This document shows, one piece after another, positions 29,001 to 40,335 of a DNA stretch of 64,000 bases. A program made the position numbers and the translations under genes. The DNA is taken from positions 12,162,001 through 12,226,000 of the forward strand of contig NC_056420.1 of the NCBI RefSeq assembly GCF_905147365.1, in the 5' to 3' direction. The notes under the pieces were generated by a model, which saw nothing but the letters and a program-made list of their open reading frames with translations, made no database searches and was not told the origin of the DNA. Positions within the stretch are counted from its first letter, which is position 1, and every line of letters begins with the position of its first letter. Source of the stretch: Aricia agestis. Lineage: Eukaryota; Arthropoda; Insecta; Lepidoptera; Lycaenidae.

Positions 29001-29390
29001 GTCAAAATACTTGAAACTTATAGTTTCTTAAAAAAAAACTTTATTAAAACAAATACAAAGGATTACAGTAACTACAAGGTTATATATAAAACTAAAGTCT
29101 TAACTAAGGTGAAGCTACAGTATGAATCCCCGTTCTGCCGCTTGTTGGCCTTTATATAGCAGGTGGCGCGGTAGTGGTGGTTTCCATGAAGTAGCATTTC
29201 AATGGTCCTTTGTTCTTGCTTCCAACAATAATGTTTACTCTGGCTTATTGTTTATCAGCAGCGCTCGGTTTACCGTCCAAGGTGTCATCATCGACGTTTC
29301 CGGATGGTCTTCATATACTTTAGTATTTGGATTAATATTTGTATTAATTTCCTTTTTAAAACTAACTGTGAGGTTCCGGGTGGCGTTACT
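29000..29390 (-). repeat. Errantivirus 5' LTR with promoter
   Basis: Reads as identical to 22543-22933 over 391 bp. CTATATAAAGG (TATA at 29151-29158) is a good core promoter on the minus strand, so transcription should start within about 30 bases downstream (about 29120-29128). Open frames on the plus strand are antisense by-products. Confidence 0.93.
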
Positions 29391-29394
29391 CGTG

Positions 29395-29530
29395 TATCGC
29401 ACACTGCGTCGGGGCGCAGCGGATTTCCGCTTCCATACAAATTGTATGGAGGCAGATTTTTGTGATGAGCCCCGGCACGCTGAGCCCCGGTACGGCCCGT
29501 CTCAGTGTGCTCACTCCTTTACTGTAAAGG
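29395..29530. mobile_element. Palindromic element, right half
   Basis: 29419-29520 is the reverse complement of 22443-22536 (e.g. CCGCTTCCATACAAATTG, 'gagccccggcacgctgagc', 'ctcagtgtgctcactcc'). CGTG at 29391-29394 is the right target duplication. Confidence 0.8.
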
Positions 29531-29872
29531 CAGATTTTATTCATACAAGGCTTTGTTAGAAGGTGAAATAATTTAAAGCAATAATGTATGATGCTCCCTG
29601 AAGAGGCATGCATTTAATTGAAATACGCTTCAATACCCTGTGACTATCTAGTGGCATATTATATAAGTATAAACACTCATATGTGCGTCTAGCATGCGCG
29701 AACAACGAGATATCTCACTCTCGAGTAAAGTTATATTGTCGATATCGACATAATGTCAGAATCATTTTTTGACATTATATTGTCGATAGATTTTGACGAC
29801 AGATCTACACGAGAAAAAATGTATGTCATTTTATTGCGTAAATTATTCCTTAAAAGGTAAAACAGGAGACCT
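29531..29872. other. Spacer with small palindromes
   Basis: Holds 'attgtcgatatcgacataat' and the paired words ATAATGTCA and TGACATTAT at about 29751-29785. No gene seen. Confidence 0.4.
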
Positions 29873-30063
29873 GAGGGGGTGAGTCAAAATCTTTTCGTTT
29901 TCGCTTCGTTATAGAATCGCCGATGAAAATGTATGTATGTAATTGACAATAAGCGCTCGTTAATATGACGTTGACGTTCGACTCGTCTTATGTCAATTCC
30001 ATACATTTTGATCGGCGATTCTATGACGAAGCGAAAACGAAAAGATTTTGGCTCACCCCCCTG
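29873..30063. mobile_element. Palindromic MITE (GGGGGTGAGTCAAAATC)
   Basis: The left arm GGGGGTGAGTCAAAATC, 'ttcgttttcgcttcg' and 'agaatcgccgat' is matched by right-arm 'atcggcgattct', 'cgaagcgaaaacgaa' and GATTTTGGCTCACCCCC. Arms are about 75 bp with a short loop. The frame across it is by chance. Confidence 0.75.
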
Positions 30064-30160
30064 AGTGGGGTATAACCTATCAATCCCCAAGCGGTAGCCG
30101 GCTGCCAGCATAACAATTAAAAATTTATTGTGTCTACGATACCCACGATGGACGGTTTAA
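30064..30160 (+). repeat. CAATCCCCAAGCGG repeat unit
   Basis: Shares CCCCAAGCGGTAGCCGGC, 'attgtgtctacgatacc' and 'cacgatgga' with 18609-18675, and less closely with 42772-42845. Confidence 0.55.
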
Positions 30161-30188
30161 GGGTTTTCAGGACAAGATACTTTTATGT

Positions 30189-30800
30189 AAATACTTTCAG
30201 TGGAAGAGCCATGCTTCGGCACGATTGGGCCGGCTCGATCGGAAAAATACCACGGGCTCACAGAAAACCGGCGTGAAACAGCGCTTGCGCTGTGTTTCGC
30301 CGAGTGAGTGAGTTTACCGGAGGCCCAATCCCCTACCCTTTTCACTTCCCTACCCTCTCCTTTTCCTTCCCTACCCTCCTGAAGTGTGATAATTATATCT
30401 TAGTATTTTCTAATACTATGCTATAATATATTATAGTATAGTATTGGTATAGCTTAATGTATGATATTAACTTTATGCTTATTTCCCAATGCGTCCAACG
30501 TTGTTCCGAATATTGTGGCGTAACTTCTTAATAATTATTGTACCACCCAAGTAGAATAAGCTAAGTAATAATTTTAAGTGAGATTAATTATTAATAAAGA
30601 TGCATCGGAGGAGACAAGTCGTTTTTATTTAATAACTCTACAAGTCCAAACTCTTCACTCCCCTTTTCCCTACCCTATTACCCTATTTCCTCTTTAAAGG
30701 CCGGCAACACACCTGCAGCTCTTCTGATGCTTCATGGGCGACGGAAGTTGCTTTCCATCAGGTGACCCGTTTGCTCGTTTGCCCCCTTATTTCATAAAAA
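30189..30800 (+). mobile_element. Metulj-like SINE, split by a solo LTR
   Basis: The head (30189-30379, GTGGAAGAGCCATGC...) and tail (30658-30800, ending TTATTTCATAAAAAAA) are one SINE. The interruption 30380-30657 lies in its pyrimidine-rich tract. Confidence 0.8.
30380..30657 (+). mobile_element. Solo LTR, 278 bp
   Basis: It has TGAAG...CTTCA termini, an AATAAAGATGC polyadenylation-like signal near 30593, and a 4-bp CTCC duplication (30376-30379 and 30658-30661). A lone LTR left by recombination is the best reading; the family is not identified. Confidence 0.65.
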
Positions 30801-30887
30801 AATTAAAAAAAAAAACCTGTTCTTCTTCGTTTATAATAATTATAAACGAAGAAGAACAGGTTTTTTTTTTAATTTTTTTTATAAACT
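30801..30887. repeat. Near-perfect hairpin at the SINE tail
   Basis: AAACCTGTTCTTCTTCG with TTTATAA is mirrored, about a 3-base loop later, by TTATAAACGAAGAAGAAC and a T run. The arms include the SINE's A-rich tail, so the tail itself was copied back in inverse orientation. Confidence 0.75.
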
Positions 30888-32234
30888 TTATATATAAAAC
30901 GAATTCAATAAACTACACCTGGAACTTATGAATAGAAATGAAAACATCCACACATATAATATTTTATAAGCTGCTATTTGATTCCATACTCCAGTCGGCG
31001 GAAATATTGCAATATTCAGGTGATTCTGATGATTCATGGCCCATTACCTCCGCTTTATTGGACGAAAAAAGGTTGGAAATGTCTTCGGGACAAACGTACA
31101 TTATAATTTGTTTTATACGTCCATGAACTAAATTAAGTAAGTAATGTATTGGCGATACAGTAATGACATTTTGAAGAACTCTGTACATTGGAACTGTATA
31201 TTTCCTACTCCCCCTATCTTCTTCTGATTAAATTCGTTGCGGGTCCCAAGACAGCTTAGCATGTCCCTCGGGCTCCTTGAGATCATATCAAAGGGTTTTC
31301 GTGGTTGGATACCGCTGTCGATCCTGGCGACACAGGAGATACAGTGGTGGTAATGTGTGGTGTACAAAGCCCGTTTAAAAAAAGACTCTGGTCATTCTCT
31401 AAGATTTTTTAAAGATTGAAGGTTTGCTAACAAGTTTTTAGTATTGGGATCAATTCAGTTTGCAACACGTATTCAAAACTGAACTTAATTTACTTCAAAG
31501 AATAAACACATTTAATTGACAGACTTGCTGCCCTCTGTGTCGGGCTGCCTGTTCCAAATTTGAATTGAGCTTTAAAATGCGTCTGATCACTTTTACCCAT
31601 GAATTGACATTAATAATAATAATATTGTGGCGATGTGAGTGGTGGCCGAAACGGAAGATCTTCCGACGAGAAGGAGGACGAGCGAGATGTACTTGGTCGC
31701 CGGTCAGGCCAAAGCCCACTTACGTGATTTCAGACGTGGTATATGCCTCAGAAACTTCGATAGTGCGATGCAAAATTGTGCTAATCGTGGGTACCGGCAC
31801 AACATCAATAGGCTCGTATCTCTTACTCAAACACTTTATCTTTGAAATCGTTCTCTAAGCATACCTCATTCAAATTCCATTGGAGCAGTTTACCCGAAAA
31901 CTTTTGTATCACAGAATAAGAAAACCGAAAACTAATCTTCTGCATTATGTATGAGACGTCGATGTTTATATCAGAGTTGTCTTCAATCATTCTGATTCCG
32001 GCGTGACATCTTATTTCCTCGTGCTCTTACTTGTGTCACGTAAATATTTTTATATCCCGCACGATATTTTTTTGTCGTAAAGGTGTCTTTATTTCTAGGG
32101 AATTATTAGGCTTATTCTTTATTGGATTGTAGGATGATAAATAATAAGGATCAAAGTTGTAGAGTCGAGTTTTTGGATTTAAGCTATAATTTATGACCCT
32201 CCCGTAAAATTGGCGTAATTTTTTAACTATAATT
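30888..32234. other. Non-coding spacer
   Basis: Short overlapping frames occur at 31495-31860 on both strands without any recognised domain. No shared repeat was identified. Confidence 0.4.
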
Positions 32235-32440
32235 AACTAGATGACACCCGCAACTGCGTTGCGCCAAAATTCGTTTATCGAGCGGGAACCGTACATTTTT
32301 CCGGGATAAAAACTATCCTATGTCCTTTCTCGGGACTCAAAGTATCTCCATGCCAAATTTCAGCAAAATCGGTTCAGCGGTTCGCGCGTGAAACGGTAAC
32401 AGACAGACACGCTTTCGCATTTATAATATTAGTATGGATA
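32235..32440 (+). repeat. Dispersed repeat (GCAACTCCG family), reference copy
   Basis: Best preserved copy. It starts ACTAGATGACACCCGCAAC, has 'cgggaaccgtacatttttcc' and 'gtcctttctcgggactcaaa', and ends TTTATAATATTAGTATGGAT. Used here to define the family. Confidence 0.8.
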
Positions 32441-33870
32441 GTATGAATTTCAGGTTGCTCTATATATTATTGTAGCTAACGCGACTGGGCTATTAAAATT
32501 CCCGTAAGGGGATGTACTCAAATCACGTAAAATATTTAGGGAGCCAGGGTGTCCAGCCTAATTAATTTATTTGCTAGGTGTAGATTTTTTTTACGGAAAC
32601 TCGTCCCACTTTGGTAGCATAAAATAATATCTGGCAACTCGTCCCACTAAGACGAGATTTGTGTCGAAAGTAGTCATATGGGTAACATGCTAGTAATAAT
32701 ATTAATATTTATGTCGCATATTGTGCGCTCAGTAGTGAATTTTAATACTGGATTTCAGCTCACAACGTCAAACATCGGTCGCAACTTTTTGGATTTTTTC
32801 GGATTAAGGATTTGGAACAAGGACCGGCTTAACAGTTCGTTCAATGGTTTAAGCCATATTGAACAGCTTACGATACTCAATATAGCGGCATGAATTGTTG
32901 TAGCTACTTCTTTTTGTTTCAAAAATCTGAAAATAATAAATAAAAGGAGCCAGGCAATTTGATAATTCTTTCTAATTTTATTAATTTTAATTTAATTTAA
33001 TTCTAATTTAATTTAATCTCAATATTATTTTAACTTAAAAATATAATACTTAGTTAAATTTAATTGTAATTTAAAAATATGACCTGTTGATGGGTTGAAA
33101 TAAAGATTTATTTATTTATTTAATTTTTCGTTCGTGTGCATTTTATTATCTATTTGAATGTATTATTGTTATCATTTCAAAGTAAAATACATATTATATT
33201 TGTTTTAATTTTAAAGCATTATGTACAATGCCTACGTAAGCGAAAATGATCGAGACATCCAAAATAGGATCATTAGACACGAGTTTTGCGTCCACTAGAA
33301 CTGCAAACTGCATCAAAAGTAGTTTTCATCTCAATAATACCGGGTATTCGTCCCAAATCGATAAACCACTTAAGCCGAAGCCACTAGTCCCATTTGAATG
33401 CTGATCTTACGTTATTTAACTTGTCAATTGGATAAGACTGTGTCAAACTGCAAACGCTTCGAGCCTGAGGTCTCCGTCGCCATTTTGAAAATAGGATAAG
33501 GGTGTATTCACACTGGGAATATTTAATATCGTGCCTGCCCTGAATTTTGAAAATTAGAAAACCGTGCATTTACACTACAACAAAATTGAACAGCATTCCA
33601 GGATTATTCAATTAAAATTATGGAAATTATATCTTTTTTGTGATAAAATTGAGCTAAAAAAAGAAACAGATAACAATCTAAACACTAAAAAATGTTTATA
33701 TTCTAAGCTAGAATTAATCATTATAACTAGTATGTTTTTACTGTTTCTTGTCTAGAACAAATATATCAGAATTCGAGACATATTACTCTATTAGTACCTA
33801 GCTTTGAAAGTTTGAAAATGATGGTTACTCATTGAGAAATAATTTTTATATTACTTAATTATTATGGGTT
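32441..33870. other. Spacer containing CGTCCCA motifs
   Basis: ACTCGTCCCACT occurs twice (about 32598 and 32640), the second followed by AAGACGAGA. Otherwise AT-rich, with no gene seen. Confidence 0.4.
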
Positions 33871-34029
33871 AACCTGGTGCCTTACTCCCGAAACTGATAT
33901 CGATTTCGATTTTCGATTTCAACGGTTTTTTGACACTTTACCCATCTTAAATATGTCTAAAAAATGTCAAAAAACCGTAGAAATCGAACATCGAAATCGA
34001 TATCAGTTTCGGGAGTAAGGCACCAGTTT
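33871..34029. mobile_element. Palindromic MITE, about 159 bp
   Basis: The left arm TGGTGCCTTACTCCCGAAAC plus 'tgatatcgatttcgat' is mirrored by 'atcgatatca' plus GTTTCGGGAGTAAGGCACCA. Arms exceed 60 bp and differ at a few bases. Confidence 0.8.
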
Positions 34030-34205
34030 TGGTGATCCAAATCTGTATGGCTTACCGCTTTCGCAGGCACGATTTAGGTATTCCAGTCCAGAATAACTTC
34101 TATTTAACTCAAACATTACAAGTTAAATGAGAGCCTGTAATAAAGTAAAACTTCATCCACATACTAACTTCAGAAATATCGTTTGTTACCTGGGACTGTC
34201 TAGCA

Positions 34206-34441
34206 CAGTAGTCGGCAAGTAATTTTTGGTGAGGTCCGCATACTGTGAGAATTTTTTTACGAGGTCCAGAAAAAAAACACACTTGTCTTACACTTGAAAA
34301 TATTATTTTAATTAACAAAAGTATACTTATACCTTATCTATGTATTAATTGGTACTTGGTATAAAATACATTACAATATTTCGCGGTCCGATCGAGCTTT
34401 CGCGGTCCGCATACGGACGGTCCGCCTGTTGCTTACCGCTG
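34206..34441. mobile_element. hAT MITE with 8-bp target duplication
   Basis: The left end is CAGTAGTCGGCAAGTAA and the right end, reversed, CAGCGGTAAGCAACAGG. An exact GTCTAGCA duplication flanks it (34198-34205 and 34442-34449). 236 bp, non-coding, with subterminal GGTCCGCATAC words. The 8-bp duplication and CAG ends place it in the hAT group. Confidence 0.85.
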
Positions 34442-34449
34442 GTCTAGCA

Positions 34450-35415
34450 TATTATAATAATTATGCCATGAAGTCAAGTCGCACACTTGGTATAACTTTC
34501 TAAGTACTCGCCGAAAATAATATAGTATATTTATTTCTATTCGAATGAATAAAATACATAAAAATGAAATACGTTTATGTCAGGTATAACCCATAGAAAA
34601 AAATATTTTAATTAAACTAGAAGGAAATAATTTTTATTAATTTAAATATTTGCCACCCTTTGGCGCATTGACCTATAAATCGACGAAGTTATATTATCAC
34701 ACATCTGGAAACTATGTATTTTAAATTAATCAGTTTTTTTAAAACTTTTCCAAACCGCTTAAACGTCTTTTCACATAAACACAAAAAAGAAACAGTAAAA
34801 TCCAGTGAGACCCTAAAATAAACTGAGATAAACAAAACGTTTTCAACTTTTTCGGCGTAAACTGTTCAGGAGCTTAGCGTAACGAAATTTCAAGTTACTT
34901 TTGGTGAAAATAAAACAATTTGTAATTCGCCGTTGGAAATTCCGGGCCTTTCATTAGAGGACCTTCGAGCTGAATTAATGTTTCAACAATTAATCGTCCC
35001 ACCTTTAATGCATTTACTTCAGAATATATTAAAAATTAATTATATTGCTACAATTTTAACGACAGGTTTACTATGCCTTGTCAGATTTTAAGCATGTTTG
35101 TACCATTGCGATAGGAATTAGGATTAACCTTAATTATTTCAACTCGTTCAACAAAAAAACACTTTTTGTAATACATAAAAATATATTTTCGGTAAGTTGA
35201 GTATGTGTATTATGAGCTATTTATGGCAAAACAGAAATTATTTGTGTAAAAGTTTAGTACAAGATAAGAAGAAGTTAATATAAATGTATAAAGAACTGTA
35301 CCAATTTTACGTGCCTTGAACAAACCTTTAAATTGGTAGCATTATATCCGCTCATACGAAGCTTTGTTCCCATTTTTTAAATCAAGAGTGAAAAAACGGA
35401 GCAACTATAATTTTT
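34450..35415. other. Non-coding spacer
   Basis: AT-rich; nothing recognised. Confidence 0.4.
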
Positions 35416-35527
35416 AAAGGCCGGCAACACACCTGCAGCTCTGATGTTGCGAGTGTCCATGGGCGATAGTAGTTGCTTTCCATCAGGTACCCGTTTGCTC
35501 GTTTGCCCACTTATTTCATTTAAAAAA
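35416..35527 (+). mobile_element. Metulj-like SINE, 3' fragment
   Basis: Contains AAAGGCCGGCAACACACC, CCATGGGCGATAG and GCTCGTTTGCCCACTTAT with an A-rich end. The head is absent (5' truncation). Confidence 0.75.
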
Positions 35528-37867
35528 ATTCGGTGTATTCGTAGCGGGAAAACATATCAAGACGTATAATATCATGTTTTTAAGAGATATTACACGTACT
35601 TTCATTAGTTTTGTAAGGGTCGGTAAGAGGATTATGTCGACCATTTTAATTTTTTATCGTCCACAAAGTATATTACAAATTGTCCCCCGATCCGATTACT
35701 ATCAATCATTAATGACACTTGATATTATCATTTCGCATTTCTAATACGTATGGGACGAGTTCACGAGTAGACCGATAACCTTGTACCTTTCATAAAAGGC
35801 GATACAAACCTTTCATAATTTTATCGAAAAATATTACCGATTTGAAACAGTGTTTGCGTATCATGGGACGATCTTTGAAATGTTCTCCTTCGAACAAAAA
35901 GAACAATCAAAATCGGTTTATAAACAACGAAGTTATCCGCGAACAAACATAACAAATAAAAGCATATTTACGGTCGAATTAATGGTTTATCAATCTTCTG
36001 ATTTAAAGTCGGTTAAAAGTTATCTAACAAACCAACTAAAACATCATTATCACAAACACTATAAAATACAATATTATAATATTTAAAGCATCCATTTTCC
36101 TTGTTGTGTTATAACAATAAGATATTTCAAGTATTCCAGTCCATCAGTTTAGAAGCCCGTCGAGAGATTACGGGGCGTTATAAATACGGCAGTTATGAAC
36201 AAAGTATAGACAATAAGTTGGCGCGATGGGCACTTGATACGGAAAGTTCGCGGAGCTTTTCATATACTGCTCCAAGTTGAATAAAGTCCCACATAATGAA
36301 ATAAGTTTCACTTAAGCCTTCGCGGTTGAAAATATTTTTAATATTCCTTTCAGCGTTCATTTTTTACGTAATTTGTGGATAATACTTTTTATCAATGGTG
36401 AACTTTGTTCACAATAAGTTTAAAGTGAAAGCAAAGAACGTTTTGTATAATTTTTATTGTTATGAGGCTTAAATTCGAAACAAACATTTATTTATAATTA
36501 TACATATAAACGATGTGTCAATAAAGATTTTTGAACGTTAATGACATCTATAGAAACTCGTCCTACTAGGTCTGGTTAGTCGTTCTACGAGATTTTGTGG
36601 GACGAATAATTATTTAATTATTTTTGTCTAATAAATATACACATTAAAAAAAACATTTTAAATATGTTTAATTATTAACGTATTTTAAGAGAGATTGCTA
36701 CGCTATACTGCTATTAAACAAAATATTACAATACAAAGCGCAATGGAACAGCGTAGTTAAAAGTGTGCTCAAATGTTTAAATAAAATAATCCAAAGGTAT
36801 TTGCGAACCTATTACTTTAAAACGACGTTCCTTATTCTCGAATCACAGTAACTTGAAGTCAGTTATTAAATAAACCGAGTTAAACCCTTCGAGCGTGTAA
36901 AAGTGGGTAGATTGACAATTTCCGAGTCACATTTTCCCCGAGCTGTTACAGGTTAAGTGTGTTCGAAAGAATTACTTTAGATATTCAATTTTTCGTTTTA
37001 TAGGGTTAAAGAAATTGTTGAAACGGGGAAGTCATTCTTGAAATTGGGTAATAAAGACCAAAAGATATAATATTATATAATATTATATTATATATTTCAT
37101 TTTATTTTAATTATTCATATTATGTTATAGTTGTTTAAGGGAGCTGTGGTTTAATCAAGTAACGAATTTTTGGGTATAGGTCTATTATCTAAAATAAAGG
37201 GGCAAATTTGGAAAAAAATAATATATGAGTCCATAATAATTTATAGAATATATTTATATTTCGAGTATGACGATTATTATTTTTCAGTTTCATCACCTTT
37301 ACCATAGATCATCATGCTCAAAAGGTAAACTATGATATTTTTATCGCACCTTATATACAATAGACGTGTTAAAATTCTAAAAATTTAAAATTGATAGTTT
37401 TATGATTCCACTTCATTTCGAACACAATAACATTTAATTGAACTTCGAAAACAATTTACACCGGGATGAAAGGAATAAAATGACCCGAATCTAAGCATAG
37501 GTAACTTTACGAGGGGGAAAAATTTATGGGTTTTCAATACAGTGAAAGGTGTAAAAGGCGTTGGACAATTTTAGCGGGTGTAAAACCAAATTTACGACCG
37601 AAGATTCTACAATCCTGAATTTCCTTCGCTACAAATTACGTAAATTGTTAATAGTTTAGGTCGTTGTAAGCAGTTTCCCTTTAAAAAGTATTTTATTATA
37701 CAGTACCTATAGATATAATGTTTGTACTTTATTCGTCTACACACTTGAAATAAATCGATATTGATTATTCAGCGTACTATGAGTATCTACTAGAATATAT
37801 CATAGGATTGTTTGCACTGCAGCGAAATGTAATCTACCTCAGGGTGAACCAATTTTCATGTGACCAG
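35528..37867. other. Non-coding spacer, 2.3 kb
   Basis: AT-rich, with GGGACGAG words at 35753 and 36600 and a TA-rich run at 37068-37100. The longest open frame (35850-36086) has no recognised domain. Confidence 0.4.
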
Positions 37868-38200
37868 TTTTTTTTTATGAAATAAGGGGGGCAAATGAGC
37901 AAACGGGTCACCTGATGGAAAGCAACTTCCGTCGCCCATGGACACTCGCAGCATCAGAAGAGCTGCAGGTGCGTTGCCGGCCTTTAAGAGGGAATAGGGT
38001 AATAGGGAAGGGAAGGGAATAGGGGAGGGTAGGGAATAGGGGAGGGTAGGGAAGGGAATAGGGTAGGGGATTGGGCCTCCGGTAAACTCACTCACTCGGC
38101 GAAACACAGCGCAAGCGCTGTTTCACGCCGGTTTTCTGTGAGAACGTGGTATTTCTCCGGTCGAGCCGGCCCATTCGTGCCGAAGCATGGCTCTCCCACG
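37868..38200 (-). mobile_element. Metulj-like SINE, copy B
   Basis: Full-length minus copy, from its A-rich tail (poly-T at 37868) to the GTGGGAGAGCC head at 38200. Confidence 0.8.
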
Positions 38201-38276
38201 TATGTAAAGTTTTGTGAGAATACATCTAGTTCAATGTTATTTTTCGAATTAAAGCAATAACATACGTATATTGTTT

Positions 38277-38458
38277 ACTAGATGAAACTCGTTTATCGCG
38301 CGGGAACTGTGAATTTTTCTAGGACGAAAAGTATCATGTGTCCTTTCCCGGTACTCAAAGTACCGCCATGCCAAATTTTAGCAAAATCGGTTCAGCGGTT
38401 TGGGCGTGAAGAGGTAACAGACAGACACACTTTCGTATTTATAATATTAGTATGGATA
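38277..38458 (+). repeat. Dispersed repeat (GCAACTCCG family), internally shortened
   Basis: Starts ACTAGATGAAACTCG, ends TTTATAATATTAGTATGGAT; lacks about 25 bases of the 5' part. Confidence 0.7.
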
Positions 38459-38625
38459 TCATTCCCTTCATCTCCTTTCATGTCCCCTGGGAAACAGGCT
38501 CCACTGGTTGCAAACTCCTGGCTTAGAGAAACAAAATATAACACAGTTATTTTTCCTATTCTTGCTCAAGCGATTGTTCCGTATAGTTACATTAAAGAGC
38601 ACATTTGCCTCACAGTTGTTGTGTG

Positions 38626-39371
38626 CAGTGCCGCGTTTAGCTAGCGCGGGCCCCATCGCAAACTGGCGCAGGGCTCCTATTTTACTTTAAATTATTATCA
38701 ATTGAAAGGCCGATCTAACATTTTTTTTTGTAACCGGAATATTCAACATAAAATGTAAATGGTAAAAAGCTATTAAGCTTTAAAAAAAATTTTTACCCTA
38801 TTAAGACGCTTTATAGTCAGTCAGTCGCACACCGTAGTCAGACAGAATAGACCTTTAAGGTGACACCGCGTTAAAGTAAGAAACCATGTTGGATATGTTT
38901 TAGATTGCTTGTTTTCTATTAGAGGCCGACCCGGCCTCTCATAGAAAACAAGCAATGGAACAGCAAAAAATGGAAAGGGCGTAAGCGACAAAATGGCTTT
39001 GTCGCGTAATTTAAAAACCATATTAACATTAAAATTTCATATAAGCTATGGGTAAATTAAAGTGTATACTTGAACCAATCCATGTACAAATTCTGGACGC
39101 TTGAATCACTCTCCTCTGTTGGCAAAATAGGAATCCCTTTTTTACAGAGGTATTTTTGATTGATTATTCTGTGTTATGAAAGTTGACCAATCGTGTTATG
39201 CTATGGGTAATTCAAAGACAAAGACATGATGAATACTGATAATGAACTTTAATTTCTTAGATTTAGTCGTTGCTGATAAAAATCGATATTGCTACAGCCA
39301 AATATCAAGGCGTCGCCTTAAGCAAGGACGTCATAGGACTTGCTACTAAATAATATGTTAATCCGGCCCTG
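38626..39371. mobile_element. hAT-type non-autonomous element, 746 bp
   Basis: Left end CAGTGCCGCGTTTAGC; right end reversed CAGGGCCGGATTAACAT. GTTGTGTG (38618-38625) and GTTGTAAG (39372-39379) look like a decayed 8-bp duplication, matching at 6 of 8. No transposase. A 24-bp-arm hairpin lies inside (38904-38927 and 38933-38956). Confidence 0.6.
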
Positions 39372-39379
39372 GTTGTAAG

Positions 39380-40139
39380 CTGTAGCGTGTCTCTGCCTAT
39401 TGTCTTGGAATATTTAAAGCTACACGCTCCCGCAAGAATAAAACTAGAATACTGAGTGCTTCGAAACTTCCTCGCATTTTAAGTTTTAATTTGACGGTTT
39501 TGGGCAACGATTATTTCAATTGTGTCTATAGAAATGTTTTAACATTTAGCAGATTCTTATCACTATAAGGCTGACTATAATATTATGACTGACCATAATA
39601 TCTGTGCCAACCCTACTTCAATGTCTTTTATCAGAAAACAATATAATCATAAAAGTGGGACGAAACGCAAAATAAAAAAAATATCACTGCTAGCCATTCG
39701 TCCACCTGGGACGAACATTTATGGGACGAAATAGTCAACTACTCTTTTATCATGATAGTATTCTAAATGTAACATTGCAACTAAAATATCGCGTTTGCTG
39801 GTAATTAACCAAATTCCTTCAATCTCAGTATACCTTTATATTTTTATAGATACTGAACAAACTATAGATTGCTACGAAGTTGATAGCAAAAGCAATGGGA
39901 ATCTAGTATGAAATTATGGAATAGCGTTTGTGGTCGGCGCGACCGCAACAACATGATTCTAATTAATGCGTTTTAAATGCAGCATGGGGCTTAAAATTCA
40001 GTTCTGACAGGTAATTTTGCACAGTATTTTAAATTATCACTTTATTATTCTCCAACTGTGTATGAAAATAGCTTATTACGGATTTACACAAATATATTAA
40101 TAATAAAATTTGAAAGTATTGTACGTGTTATTAATTTAT
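39380..40139. other. Spacer with CGTCCC motif
   Basis: Contains AAGTGGGACGAAACG and TTCGTCCACCTGGGACGAAC (about 39655-39735). No gene. Confidence 0.4.
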
Positions 40140-40335
40140 ACAAGCTATTTGACAGAGCTTTGCTCGGTATTCGATAAAACACGAATAAAATGTCATTTTC
40201 TAAAAATGATTCCTAGCTAGATCGATTTATCGCCCCCGAAACCCCCTATATACTACATGAAAATCTTTGGAGCCGATTGCGAGATTCCAATTATATATAC
40301 AAGAATTGGTCGTTTAAAGATATAAGATTATATTA
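40140..40335 (+). repeat. Dispersed repeat 'tttgacagagctttgctcgg'
   Basis: Sister of 1788-2010; shares 'tagctagatcgatttatcgc' and 'aaagatataagatta'. Confidence 0.75.

Larger units (their letters stand above)
22543..29390 (-). mobile_element. Endogenous errantivirus (Ty3/gypsy with env), apparently intact
   Basis: A 6848-bp provirus read on the minus strand: 5' LTR (29000-29390), tRNA-Lys primer site, leader, gag, pol, env, polypurine tract and 3' LTR (22543-22933). The two LTRs read as identical by eye over 391 bp, and a 4-bp CGTG duplication flanks it (22539-22542 and 29391-29394). The three main frames have no internal stop. This is the layout of insect errantiviruses such as gypsy, ZAM and TED. 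Identical LTRs and open frames indicate a recent insertion; whether it is expressed or mobile cannot be seen. Confidence 0.95.

Noticed and set aside
28831..29031. Signal-peptide-like open frame on the plus strand
   Set aside because: It starts at TTG, is antisense to the errantivirus leader, and crosses the primer site into the LTR; the opposite strand explains the sequence.
31495..31858. Overlapping 68-97-residue frames on both strands
   Set aside because: No recognisable domain, no start context or splice sites, and mutual overlap; chance is the simplest explanation.
38282..38644. 120-residue plus-strand frame
   Set aside because: It runs through a dispersed repeat and into the left end of a hAT element; no domain.
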